Shown here piece after piece: positions 10,475-22,800 of a stretch of 64,000 bases of DNA. Both the position numbers and the translations under genes were made by a program. Numbering within the stretch: position 1 is the first letter of the stretch; each line of letters starts with the position of its first letter. The notes under the pieces were generated by a model. The model saw nothing but the letters and a program-made list of their open reading frames with translations, was not told where the DNA came from and searched no databases. Source of the stretch: Branchiostoma lanceolatum (taxonomy: Eukaryota; Chordata; Leptocardii; Amphioxiformes; Branchiostomatidae); assembly GCF_035083965.1 (NCBI RefSeq), contig NC_089732.1, positions 4,541,383 to 4,605,382 on the forward strand, written 5' to 3'.

Positions 10475-13400
10475 ATGGAGGAGCGTGCCTTACCCCGCGA
10501 AGACGACTTGCTGGAGAGAACGCCGCTTCTCTCCCTCGACCTCCCGCCGAGCTACAGCCACCAAGACGGTTCCTACCCGAGACGCCAGGACGTGAAGGGA
10601 CCGGACGACAGCCCGCCGAGGGAGCCATGGAACAACAACGGCGTTCCCGTCTTCATAACGTTCTGTATATTCATGGTGGAAGTGTGCGAACGTATCGCCT
10701 ACTATGCGATCGTGTCGAACCTTGTTTTATATTGCACCAGGGACCTGGATTATACGAGGTATGGATTTAACAGTCTTCTTAGAATATTGTCATTTGCATT
10801 GACTAATCTATTTTCATTTCAAGGATTGATATAGAATCAACAAGGACAAAGCGAGATTGTCTCGGAATACATGTTAATATCAACCCTATATTATGTGCAT
10901 ATATATGAGCGTCAATTTTGTTTCTGATATTTTGGTGAAAAGCTAACATAACGTTAACGTTGTAATGTTACATGGATATGTATATGTAAAGACATTTCTG
11001 GCATCATCAGGATATAATTTTTTATTGAATGAGGCGCAATCTAAGGAATTCATATGCTTTCACTTTGCCCCATTTCTTGTACATTTATGTTACCAACTTA
11101 TGATATACATGTACATGTATATCAGTGTTTCAAACTGATTCCACGTATCCATTGAGTCCTCTGACCAAGAAGAAAAAGTCGTCTGCATACCATGTGATGC
11201 ATAGTAATTAGCTGCGTTGAAAAACCGGTTTCTCTGGCAACAAAATTACAGTGTGCTGAAATAGAACAAAGTACGTTACAGGGACTAACTTTAACTTTTC
11301 GGCAATGGTTAGCGTTAAAAAAAGTGTCACGTTAAAGCCAAGTACAATACTGAAATAGAATTGTGCTGGATCATTGTTGCTCAACCTCAACAAATTTAGA
11401 TTATAATCTTTGGAAGTCTACCCTTTAAATAACATAACATAATAGTATATTTTAGGGGATGTATTTCTCTGTTATGTCCATCGGATTGTCATTTTTGACC
11501 CACCGGAACAGGCAAGCCGCGTGGAAACTTTGTCTGCCCCCTGACATATTGAAGAAGACCCCGAGTATTTCAAGCAATGTTTCCTGGGGGAGGGGGGCTT
11601 AGAGGGCTATATCGTCTTATGACACCCCGCCTTTGCAATACGGAAGTTATATGCCAGCAAATACTCAACTGAACTTCACTAAAACAAATCTTTGCCTCGC
11701 GTATCCTCCTTAAAAGCTCTGTTTATACCAGTCTGCAAAACACATCACTTGTTTGATTCCAATATGCAATGTGGTAATCACACTGTATTTGTTGCTATGT
11801 CATCTCATAACCCTTCCTTGCAATGCGGATGCTGTATGATGGCAAATACTTAACTTCAGAATAACAAATCTTTGTCTCAAGATTTCTTTAAAACTTGAAG
11901 GTAGTCCTCGTATTTACTAGTTTACTATAAAAATAAATCCCTTGTGTGACCAATACATATTTGGTGATCACACTGTGTTGATCGGTCTTTTGTCCTGTTG
12001 TCTTGTGACAAACCCCTCAACTTTCAACTTCATCTACAAGAAATTTTAGCCTTAGAATCATTGAATCCTGCAGGTAGTCTTCGTTTAACAAATGTCAACC
12101 AGTCTGTCAAAGTTCGCAAAATACAACACATGCTTATCAAATATCATCCTGAATCTACCCCCCACCCCACCCCCAGTATGGAAGCCGTTATCATCAGCCT
12201 GGTGTTCAGCGGGTCGGGCTGCTTCCTCTCCCCGCTGGGGGGCTACCTGGCCGACTCCTGCGCGGGACGGTACCGCACCATCGTGGGGGGCTGTCTGCTG
12301 CTGGCTTGTGGTATGTGTGGTATGTGTGGTATGTGTTGTATGTGTGGTATGTGTGGTTTGTGTTGTATGTAGCTTTAGACGGAAAAGCTAGTCCGTTCTC
12401 CCATCTCATCTCCTCTAGCTCTATCCACAGGCAGTAGGCAAAGGTATTATCCTTGAATATAGCAGCCGAAGTTCCAAAGTAGAGGGCGTTAGCGCAAAGG
12501 ACGACGGGAGAAACCTAATGGGGGGGGGGGGCATTTCGGAGTGAGCGACGCAAAGGATGACGGGAGAAACCGTCGTCGGGAGCATGTGAGCGAAAACATG
12601 TAATGCGGCGGGTTCCCAACATAAATACCGTACCCTATTGCCCATGCTCTATCCCTTAACTTTAACTGTCATATCAAAATGTATTCTAGCCCTTATTGTA
12701 TTGTATTAGTGATTAGGACTAGGATGCTATATCAAAATGTATGCCAGCCCTTATTGTATTGTATTATGAATTAGGATGTTAAGTTCTATTCTATACTTCT
12801 ACTTTGTATTATGTTTACGAATTCTTGCCATACTTTGTATCATGTACAATTGTCGTGCAATAAAGTTCTTCTATCAAACGTTGGAACAACAAAGCCGAGG
12901 CTAAAAACAGTTGCAAAGTAAGGTTCTTTTGCCATTAATATAACCAAGGAGGTTTTAACCTCCTTGATATAACCACTAAAGTCTGCTCGTGCGGTTAACA
13001 AACCACGATATAGAAATGAAATAATTTCTTGGCTTTGAAAAAAATCTGTTACCTGGGTGCCAGTCTTTGTAGCTTTACTCCGCTCTCTCGATCACTTTCG
13101 TTTGCTACCGTTTCCATGATCCTTGGCTACCGATAGAGCGGAGTAAAGCGAAAAAGGATGTCACCCAGGCAAAATATCTGTCTTGTTCCAAAGGAATGGC
13201 GCTGCTGCCTGTCGCTGCTTTTCCGTACGTAGAGGAGTACGGGGAGGAGTACGACCTGGGTCAGGAGACGGAGCGAGGGGTATTCCTGATCGGGCTGTTC
13301 CTGGTGGCGGTCGGGCAGGGCGGCATCAAGGCGAACGTCGCGCCTTTTGCGGCGCAGCAGACCGCGGAGATGACCATGGAGACGGAGCGGAGCTTCTTCA

Positions 13401-16400
13401 ACTGGTATGTTGTTCTTCATCCGTAAATAGTTTCATCAGGTTGCAATTGGTAAATCAATTGAACATAGTTTTCTTGGGTACGCAACCCGATAAGATACCT
13501 TTCTTCTCTGCAGACGTTTCGACAACCTATCAGTTGGCTTTATTACCTTCGCCGAGAAGGTTATTTTTTGGTTACACCAGCTGTGGTGTGGGTCTGTATG
13601 TATGTCAACAGCATGACTCGAGAAACCTTTGATGGATCTTCATGATTTTTGGTAGGTATGTAGAGGTTGTGAGAACGGAGGTCAAGTTCGAACATTGCTA
13701 ACCTGGCGTTTTCTTACCGTACTGCATCGGGCGTGTGTGTTTGTATGCAGACCGAACATAACTCGAGAAAAAAATCGAAGCGATTGATGGTTGTGGATGA
13801 TATTTTTGTAAGATAAACTTGTCCTATCACGGGAGTGTGATACCATTCTGATGTGGATGTTTTATACAGCCTTCAAACGTATAAAGGTTTGACCGATTCA
13901 GATTTGTTTCATAGACACGTCATGATCATGACTTGCTTTTAATTTCCCGCTATCAAGGTTTTTCTGGATGCTGAATCTCGGGGCCGGGTTCTCCCTGGCC
14001 GTGATCGCGTGGATCCAGCAGGATGCGTCGTTCTGGATCGGCTTCCTGATCCCCGTGATCACATCCGGGATCACGCTACTCACGCTCCTGATCTGCCGCT
14101 GCGCAGGCCGGATCAAGGCAGAGGAACCAAGAGGTCAGAGGTCATATAAGATACTATAAGCATATCAATTCATAGTTCGTGGTTAAAACCTACTGTTCGA
14201 CAAATCTTGCTCAGAGTCACTGACGAAAAGTAGTGGATGCTACTTGAAACGTCTGACCGTTTCCAAAATCATATCCAGTTGCTTGGGTAACTGTTATTTG
14301 GCGTACTATAAGTAGGTACACGATTATGAGTACGCATGTGCAGCGAAATGCATTGTGGGTTGTGTGTCAAAGGTGAATTAAGGCTCCTGAGACATAAACA
14401 AAACACGTCTTGACATTGTTATGCAATAGCACCTGGGCTGCACAGTTGTGCAAGCAAGCGGGGCTAGTCCAAAGGCTGTGGTGCGTGTTTTTAACTTCCG
14501 TATACACTACTTTTTACCATGTTTTGAGCGCTAAGCACAGAAGCAATATGTGCGATTTTTAAAGTCTTCGGTATGGCTCCCAGAAATCTTCAAAATACCG
14601 CTTTGAATCGAAAGCCCTCGTATGCTACCCTCAGCCTTGGTGACCTAAAGAAAACGGGACAAAGTAGAACGGCCGACAAAAACGCGTAAAAACACGTCAA
14701 AAGCCAGCCGGAGCCATTCCTCTGCTTGGAAAGTACTTGTATGCTTGCCATTTGTCTCCATTTGCCCATCTTGACATATCCCTTATCCACATTTGAAATT
14801 CACAAGATCTTGCTTTTTCCTTTCCACACGTCATCCCTGTAGGCAGCGCCGTCTCCACGGTGACGCTGATCTTGAGGGATGCTGTCAAGAACAGACTGAG
14901 GCATGGTTCACATCGACACGTCGATCAGGGCATCCTTGACTATGCAAAGGTAATCAAGTCAAAGCTGATCTTACAACTTTAATGACGCAAAAGTATACTA
15001 CAGAATCTTATGTTTGTTGTTGAGTGATTTTTCTTTTGACAGGTGGTGAAATTTGTTATATTTCAAAAGAAACTATGTTGTTTGACATGTTAGACAACGC
15101 CAGGAGTCAAGTATTTCTAATTACGTTGATGAAAATAGAGGTATTGTTTTTTGTCTGTCTGTCTGCTTGTATGTGTATGTGTTTTCGCATGTTTGTGGTC
15201 TGCGTGGATTGTGATGATGTTTGGTGTGTGGGCAGGTCTTGAGAAGACAAAGCTCAATGTCAATTTTGGGTTCCCTGGTAGCTTTCCTTGGTGCTGAAGC
15301 AGAACTCTTCCACATTTCCTACCTTTTGTCCTGGACATGCTATGGTTTTGATTCTTTCGTGGTAGACAGCTTTTGATGTCACAAAGAAGTAGTAAGGGTC
15401 CCTAGTTCATTTTGATTAATTCGAAAATCATTTCGTTTATGTGGTCTCTAGGAGGAGTTCGGTGGACGCTGGTGCGAGACCAGGGTAGAGGAGGTGCGAA
15501 CGCTCGGCAGGCTTGTGCCGATCTTCCTCCTGCAGATCATGTACAGGGTCGTGTTCTTTCAGGTGAGGAAGTTTAAGGCTTGCTTGTTTCTTCGTTGCTT
15601 GTTTGTTTGTTTGTTTGTTTGTTTGTTTGCGTGTATGTCCAGAAGCCAGAATCCATAGGGCTGGTACGTTGCCTTGCATTGCTATTACCGAAATAACATG
15701 TTATACAGATGTCGAATGTCTGCAATCAAACCTGTCTATAGTGACCATTGACCACTCATTGGACTTGACAAAAGTGGTCACAGTTGCCACTATATACAGG
15801 ATCAAATACTTGGGTCAATGGGAAAATCATATAAGGGATCATGAAAGAGTTGCCACAGTGGCCGGGTGGTCCTTATGCAGAGGTGGTCACTCCTACAGAT
15901 TTGACTGTTTAACAATTATTGTTAACGTGTTACAAATATATACAGTCAAACATCTACGAGTAACCACCACAGTGACTTTGCTTTCTATAGGGAGGTTCAG
16001 CATTTTTAATCTATCCGTAAACTTAGGAAATCATCTTCAATTAGTGTTACGTTTTTTACTCTAGATGCAGACGAGCTACTTCCTTCAGGGAGAGCGGATG
16101 GATCTGCGTTTGTTCAGCAGTGATGAGGAGGACCCTGAGAACGAGCCCTGGAGCATGCCCGTGGCCGCGCTCAACCTGTTCTACGTCGTGCCCGTCATGG
16201 TTCTCGTTCCCACGATGGATAAGATCGTCTACCCGTTCCTGGACAGGAGAGGCATACATCTCACCATGCTGAAGAGAATAGGTGCTGCTTTTGTCTCTGT
16301 TTTCTTATTTTGTTCTTGATTTAACAGTTCAGACTTTGTCTATTTCGTTCTGATCAGTCTTTTATGCATGTTGTGCCCTTGGGAAAGGCCCACGCAGCAA

Positions 16401-18247
16401 TTTTCTCACTCAACTCGAAAATGAATACTATAGTTGTATATTCGGTTAGGGACCTCCGTTGGCTATAATTATAACGTGAAGTGGAAGAGAAGACGTTAAA
16501 GAAACCCACAGCACTTACCGATAGGAATAGGCTAGGTTTTTTTCCTGGTATGAGTTGATCGACCCTTTTAGTCTGGTCTTATGAAGCTAATACTGTACAA
16601 ACTGGTGTGCCTTGAGGCGCTTTACCTATCATGCGCAACAAACAGTTCAGTTTACTATCTCCATGAAAAATGTGGATATTGTTTTGGGTGTGTCTTTGTG
16701 TGTGCCTGTCTGTCTGTCTGTCTGTCTGCCTGTCTGTCTGTCTGTCCGTCTGTGTGTTTGTATCTGGATTGTTGTGATCAACATAACTCAAGACCCTCTC
16801 GATGGATTATGATGATATTTGGTATGTGGGTAGGTGTTGGAAATACGAAGGTCAAGGTCGATTTTGGGCCCCCTGGTAACTGGTGTTTTCGTCTAGGGAT
16901 CGGCATGTTTCTCGGCATCATGTCCATCTGCGTGGCGGCGTTTGTGGAGATTGCGCGGAAGCGGGTGATGGAGGAAGATGGCGGCTCGTTCCAACAGGTT
17001 GTGGCCGGGGAAGCGTTCGAGGCCTCCACCCTGAGTATCTTCTGGCAGGTGCCTCAGTTCACTCTCATCGGGCTGGCCGAGGTGTTCGCCATGACAGCAG
17101 GTAAGGGACAGTTTGTTTGTTTGTTTGTTTGGTTTGTTTGTACCTTTGTTTGTTCATGAAAACTCAAATTGGCCTGTTCTGGACATGCTATTGACATCAT
17201 TTTTGGCTCGGAAACAAGTGGTGTACGTTTAGGCTCCATACTTTGGCTAGTCAAAGTATAAACCTGTTCATAATACGTATAGCTGCTGTCCCCATGAACT
17301 TAGCGTAAAACACCCATTGTCTTGGATCACTTCCCGCCTTCCTTTCCCTCCAGGAATCCAGTTCGCGTACACGGAGGCGCCCCGGGACCTGCGGGGCCTG
17401 CTACAGGGGTGCTTCTCCCTGACGGTGGGCCTGGGCGGATACATGGGCAGCGTGGTGGCCGAGGTCGTCAACGTAGCTACCGACGCAGGTGGTACGTTCC
17501 TGTCATCGATATCTATAAGTTAAAACAGACGAGGGACGGTATAAATTACCTAATTGCTAGCTACCTACGGGTTTTTTAAACGTTTCTAGTATGAATACAC
17601 TTTACCTGCGTCGCCTGAGAAGAAATAGAGAGCTGAAGAAAAAACGAAGGCAATTACGACGATGACGTACATGTATTTCGGATGATTTTTAGTCTAGGGA
17701 AGAATCATTAACATGACAACTACGTCGTAACTGTCAAAAGATATTTTCGATAACGAAATACTTCACATTTTGAGCAAATTGAAAAAAAATTGGGAGCCAA
17801 ATGAAAAAAGCTAAGGCAGTTACAATGATGAATTATTTACTTATCATTCTAGTCTAGTTCAGAATCATCAAAATAACTACATCGGAACTGTCAAAAGGTG
17901 ACCAATAAATGAATAAAAAGATATTATTTTGGTAACAAAATGCGTCGACTTTTGAGCAATCATTTGTAGTGACAACTTGCATTTTTCTATTCGCAGGTGA
18001 CGATTGGTTCCCCGAAGAACTGAATGACGGGTTCGTGGAACGATATTTCTTCCTCCTGGCGGCCATGTTGGCGGTGAACCTGGCTGCCTTCATCTCCGTT
18101 GCCCGTGGTTACACCTACGTGGCCACGCCCACCAACGGGCAGCTCATCCGGAAGTTGTACGTCATCGAAGAAGACGACATGATGTTGGCTGCCACTCCTA
18201 ACGGATCGACTCGGTCACGGAGAAATTCCAGTTCGTCCGGACAATGA
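10475..18247 (+). CDS. SLC15A4: Proton-coupled oligopeptide/histidine transporter, SLC15A4/A3-like
   Basis: POT-family transporter expected to export histidine and di/tripeptides from lysosomes with protons. Ten exons: 10475-10758, 12177-12310, 13194-13404, 13958-14133, 14843-14949, 15452-15562, 16065-16281, 16897-17100, 17354-17491 and 17997-18247 (TGA). They total 610 aa; human SLC15A4 is about 577. The POT proton-coupling ExxER motif is at residues 69-73 (EVCER). The PTR2 signature appears as GQGGIKANVAPFAAQQ. FNWFFWMLNLG corresponds to the conserved FNW(F/Y)Y helix, and IQFAYTEAP to the late EFAY.AP motif. The cytosolic N-terminus holds an acidic dileucine sorting signal (E14-RTP-L18-L19), as in lysosomal SLC15A3/A4. 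The tail is Ser/Arg rich. A polyA signal lies at 18542-18547. Assignment to the A3/A4 branch is from motifs and memory, not a tree. Confidence 0.93.
12311..12372 (+). repeat. 9-bp GTATGTGTG tandem repeat beginning at the SLC15 exon 2 splice donor
   Basis: The intron starts GTATGTGTG and repeats this 9-mer about seven times with small changes. Each intact copy recreates a GTATGT donor word in the same phase, 9 nt apart, so choice among them would add whole tripeptides (Gly-Met-Cys). Confidence 0.9.
12640..12872 (+). mobile_element. Probable 5'-truncated LINE 3' end
   Basis: Contains a short internal duplication (tatatcaaaatgtatnccagcccttattg) and ends with a LINE-like tail, catgtacaattgtcgtgcaataaagttcttc. 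Intronic in the SLC15 gene. No protein-coding remnant is visible, so the class is uncertain. Confidence 0.4.
13047..13170. mobile_element. MITE with inverted termini in SLC15 intron 2
   Basis: Left arm cctgggtg...ctttactccgctctctcg is mirrored by cgatagagcggagtaaag...cacccagg. About 120 bp, non-coding, ending 23 bp before exon 3. Confidence 0.7.
15125..15320 (+). repeat. Interspersed repeat with (GTCT)n head (copy in SLC15 intron 5)
   Basis: A GTCT/GTAT-rich head is followed by ggattgtgatgatgtttggt, tgggcaggt, aaggctcaa-type words and ttttgggttccctggta. The same order is found at 16690-16880 and, more weakly, at 13570-13700 and 17100-17230. All lie in introns of the same gene. Confidence 0.6.
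15733..15910 (+). repeat. Interspersed repeat (copy 2 of the caggtttgactgta family)
   Basis: Matches 7200-7393 and 31968-32138 in the words gggtcaatggg, gccacagtggcc, ggtggtccttatg and the terminal agatttgactgt. Intronic in SLC15. Confidence 0.6.
16690..16885 (+). repeat. Interspersed repeat with (GTCT)n head (copy in SLC15 intron 7)
   Basis: GTCT microsatellite followed by gattgttgtgatcaacataa, gatgatatttggtatgtggg and gaaggtcaaggtc. It is the best-preserved copy of the family and ends about 12 bp before exon 8. Confidence 0.6.
17636..17960 (+). repeat. Degenerate tandem duplication (about 165 bp x 2) in SLC15 intron 9
   Basis: Two consecutive blocks share the order gctaaggca-ttac-gatga, tagtctag, agaatcat, aactac-tcg-aactgtcaaaag, agatattttcg and ttttgagcaa. 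Non-coding. Confidence 0.6.
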
Positions 18248-18552
18248 ATAATGGCCACTGACAGTAGTAGCACAGTATCTGTGTTGAAATTTTAATCATT
18301 CCGAATTGGTGTTCTTAAAGGGCGCAAAAACCTTCAGAATGTTATACGTACACTTCAAGGAGAATGTAATTTGTGTGGTATGGTTGAATATGTAAAAACA
18401 TGCTTTAAAAAAATTGACTATATGCTCTTGAATATGGAAACTTGATTTGCTTGAGTAAGGACAAATACAAGAGTTTTGGTGTGATTTGCTGAGGTTGTTT
18501 GTTCAAGTTTCTCTGTTAACGTTGACGCTACTTTCTGAGGAAATAAAATAAT

Positions 18553-18682
18553 AGTAGAATTTGGCCAAATGAATTAAAGTAATTTGACAGATGAGTTAGC
18601 CGGCATTATTGAGTCTGTATAACTCTCGGACAGACTTACTCCTGATAATCATTCACTGCATTCGGCCAAATTCTACTACATA
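18553..18682. mobile_element. MITE with GTAGAATTTGGCC termini
   Basis: gtagaatttggccaaatga at the left end is matched in inverted orientation by gcattcggccaaattctac at the right end. About 125 bp, just downstream of the SLC15 polyA signal. Confidence 0.7.
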
Positions 18683-18689
18683 TACATTT

Positions 18690-19745
18690 TTCACAAACCA
18701 AAGCTTGGATGAGCCTGGTAAATGCCCCCCCCCCCCCGAAAATAAATAGCCTCCACCAGGCCTTCCTACGGGCGTATGGATAGTACAATTCGGCAAAAAA
18801 AGGAATACATGGCCAGTAGAGTTAGTCCACGGTGAGGGTCACACTGCAAAAATAACCCTCTGGTGGCCAAACTTCCCTGGCAAATAGTCTCTCCATAGCT
18901 GGCGTAGTTGGTCTGGTAGAGACTAGAAGATAAACGCTGGCGCTGACCAGAAAGCCTGCAAATGAGGCTAATGACAAGCCTCAAAACGGCCCAAGTAAAA
19001 AGCCTGTGGTAGAGACTATTGCGGAAGGGCGTTGGTCACACGGCATTGTTTGCACAGAGAGGATGAGAAGGTATTTTCCCACGCCTGACCCACTTCAAAT
19101 AGGCGATGGTACATCAGTGCTTAAGGTGGAATCTTATCCCCAGCAGAATTCGCGGAATTCCACGAAGTATCTATGGAAAAATAGGGAGGGGAAAACTTCT
19201 GGTTCTGGAAATGACAAATTTTAGTCTCGAAATACGCCGCCTGTCGGTTTCTGAAGAAGCTGCCGCGTATCACGTATGACTTGTTCTCAGTGTGCAGACA
19301 ATATCAGGATTGGGCCTCAGGGTAGGGCAAGACAAGTATATTCCCACACGCAATATAATTCGCAGACCATCTGCCTCTTTTGTGTGGGTTTTCTCGACGC
19401 TGTGGATTTGAAACAAATTCTATTTTAGCACCGTTACTAAACTAACACATAGCGGTGTTCCTTGGTGCATTTTAAAGTGCGTGGCTTTCAGTAGACGTCG
19501 CGGGTTTCCTTCGCAGTCAGTGAAGTCGAAAGATAAGCAAACTTAACAAGTTACCTGAGGGTAGTCCACCCGTAACCCCGTGTGCAACAAGAACTATCGT
19601 CTGCGGCGCTCCCATTGGTCGGCTGTGTTGAGAGAGGCTTGTGATTGGCTGTGAGGCGCGTTGACCCGTGACGCGATGTGAGATAGTCCCGTCGAACAGG
19701 TTGGACGGGCCTTGGGTGGGTGGAGGTCTAGCTAGAATGGAATGG
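18690..19745. other. Intergenic region between SLC15 and TTC22
   Basis: No exon recognised. Contains a 14-bp C run at 18726-18739 and otherwise unique-looking sequence. The right end is the likely TTC22 promoter. Confidence 0.4.
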
Positions 19746-19749
19746 AATA

Positions 19750-19874
19750 TTACAACCAAGCTGGCGATGTGAAGACATCTTTAACGCCGCGACTGCTGCG
19801 CCGAATTCTTATCCACAGTCTGTAACGGAAACGTCAGACACAAGACGGGAAGACGACAGGACTAAGGCCGACAG
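19750..19874 (+). other. Probable 5' UTR exon of TTC22
   Basis: GC-rich segment ending in a strong donor (CCGACAG|GTAAGAG, junction at 19874/19875). The next plausible acceptor on this strand in front of the TTC22 ATG is at 24513 (gttgttccaacag). The start is not defined; 19750 is approximate. Confidence 0.45.
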
Positions 19875-22800
19875 GTAAGAGCGAGCACCTGGCGTGCACG
19901 CAATGATGCGCCGCGCAGGACTACCCATGGGGGTGCCCGACAGTTACACCCTCTAGAACTCCCTGTTAATTATAACACACCCGCATATCTTATACAGTAT
20001 GATTTTGTCTAAAGTTTGTGTACTGCCCTATGGACAGAAGAAGGCTACAGTAACTTGGAAAAGCCATACGGAATCGAGTTACACACATTCTTTATAGTTA
20101 TTCGAAATGAATGGATGAGTTTGCATTGTTCATAATGTGGGAGGGTGCCGGCCATATGAATTCTTTCTCTTAACAATTCTCCATGGGCGGACATTTTTTC
20201 CCATCGATTTGAAACCAATCGCAGCACCGTTGTTGTGATACGGATAAACTATGCGGAAGTGCACAGACCCAACATGGACGGCGACGAAAAACCCCAGAAA
20301 TATTCGCACCATTGCCACAAAGACTGGGTGTCGTTTCCCCCCAGGCCATGTCTAGGATGAGACGAATGCCATTTGCATGTTGCCCCTTTTGGGGCGTGAT
20401 CTTATTAAAAGATACTGACGGTAGACCTTCAACCTTTGTAACAGTTACCTAATAATCTTCGGGCAGATATAGAATCCTATTCTGTGTCTCAGGTGTATTG
20501 TTTAGGCTTTTTCAATACTTCCCTCTAGTGGTCTCCTTTTTGCTCTCTTCCCCTTGGGACCACTACAAAGAAGGAGAGGCCTAGAAATGTACCTGAAACA
20601 TTGCACCGGGTTCTACATTTCGTTGTAAGATCACAGAAACCTTCAGTTGCAACATTAACAAACCGTTGCGTGCCGACAGGTTTTAAATTAGGTTAAAACG
20701 CGAAACTGTAGCGCAAACGAGTTTGGCCTGTGGAAGAATGCGGCGGAATTACTGGTGCCATTGTCTGTGTGTTTGTCGCCAGGGTGAGCTGTAATACAGG
20801 GTTCAGTCATGACCTTTCCAATCGACTGTAGCCGGGCCCGATTCACCTTGTCGTACGCAAGGTAACAGTTGCCGGGGGATAAAATTTGGAAACTTTTTGT
20901 TTTCTTATCCAGTTGCTTGAGCAACGGATACATTGGGTATCTTATTACATGTACCTGGATGTCTAACCTTCATCGACACGCTTTGTCTTGATACTAAGAT
21001 TGTCTGTTTATTCCACCAACAACGCTACAGTCGACAGTTGAATGTTACAATCACCTGTGACCTTTTTAATTCACTGCTACGTGAGAAAACACAAACTTGT
21101 CGTTAATGCTATTTTTTTCTTTGAGCCAACAAATCTGCAGTTGACTGCAAACCATTCTGTACTGGTGTTTCGTAAACTTTTCGAAGGCTTTTTTTTTCAT
21201 TTAAGATACCTTCAGTTTCTGATGCTTATAGGCCAATGACACACACTTACGCTCATAGTAATATAAATTCAGACGACATAAGAGCTACAGAGAAGAATAT
21301 ATGTATACAGAGAGAACACTGAAACTAAAAAACAAACACATTAGTCAACCTGTAATAGAAACCTGCGAGTACACTGATTGAAACAATAAATGTTTAGCTA
21401 AATTTTCGTCTATTGTAAGTTCAAATCTGTCTTTCTGTTGTTAATTGTTTCGTTGGCATATTGGACTCTGGCGTTATCCAATAGCAAGCCTTAATTTATT
21501 GGAGGTGTGGAAAATGAAACCTATAACAAGGAACATACATGTACATGACGCAACAGTTGCAAATATAAATACCACGAAGAAATGGTAGCGTTTTGGTTTC
21601 AGATTCGTTAGGTAAATTTTCTAATACAATGATAAACCACAGTATCACGAAAAAGGCGATACAATCCATAAAGATTATTTTATGTAAATCATGAGATGGA
21701 AGGAAATTTGGCAAAACAAACATCAATGGTTATCATGTTATACCTGCCAAACCATCGTTTGACGCTTTAATTTACATTTTCAGGAAAAAATGTTTTGTTT
21801 ACTACAATAACTATAGTCGAAACTTATGCACACAGCTAAGCTATTTATGGAAAAGAAACCATATGTTACCATATCAAGAACACACATGCACGGATTTCGT
21901 TTCGTTTTTCCCAGAACTTATCCTTTGTGGATCGGCCGTGATGACTTTCAAAGTAAATAAGCTAAAAATATGCAGCCTTTCGGTTGTGAAGCACCAGGCC
22001 TTACTTAAAATAAACACGTTGTAAGTTTATATAATACCGGAACAGTCAATTGGTGAAGAGCGAACAGAAAAATGTGTTGTTTTAGCTGGTTTGAAAGAAA
22101 ATATCAAACATACTCGAAAGTAGCTACGTAAGACACAATAACTGTATTGAAAAAGATTGCGAAGATAGTTCTAATGTACAACTAGGATGTTGCAGTTACG
22201 CTATGCAAATTTCAAACAGCAGCTTTGTCCACAAAATTCGAGCGATTGCAACAACAAACATAGCTAGACCTTGGGCAATGTATACAGTACAGTAAGCAAT
22301 GACATTCGTACCCCTGGAGATTTTGTTCCGTACACCTATCTGTAGCAGATTTCATCCTTAGCAATCCGAGATAACTAGTTTACCATTTCTATGTTCTAGA
22401 AGGAGAAAGGTCACCTTTGGCATTGAGCAAAAACCTCCTTGCATTGAGAAAACATGAATAAAAGTGCGTGGCCATGGGCATACATGTCCACAAAGCTTCA
22501 ATCCCTGGATATTCAAAACCGTGCTACCTTTATTGTTAAGAAGCATTGAGATATGAAATATTCATGGTATTATGGCGGAGACATTAGCGTTAGTTCTGAA
22601 GTCAATAACCCCGCATGATATGGCTTGATAATTTAGTTAAGCTGACATAGAATTGATTCAGTTGTTTCTTTGCTCATTCTCCCCTTGTTCCATGTGTGCG
22701 TTAATGTGGTAGTAAAACTAAAAGGGGGAGTGGCGGGGTAACAAATTTGCTCCATGAATCATGTATTGTTGAATGCCCAACGCAGACAGTCACACGCACA

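Noticed and set aside
15603-16064. 153-codon plus-strand open frame
   Set aside because: Lies in an SLC15 intron over a (TTTG)n run and an interspersed repeat; no recognisable protein.
16581-17159. 192-codon frame
   Set aside because: Intronic GTCT repeat read through into SLC15 exon 8; only 16897-17100 is real coding sequence.
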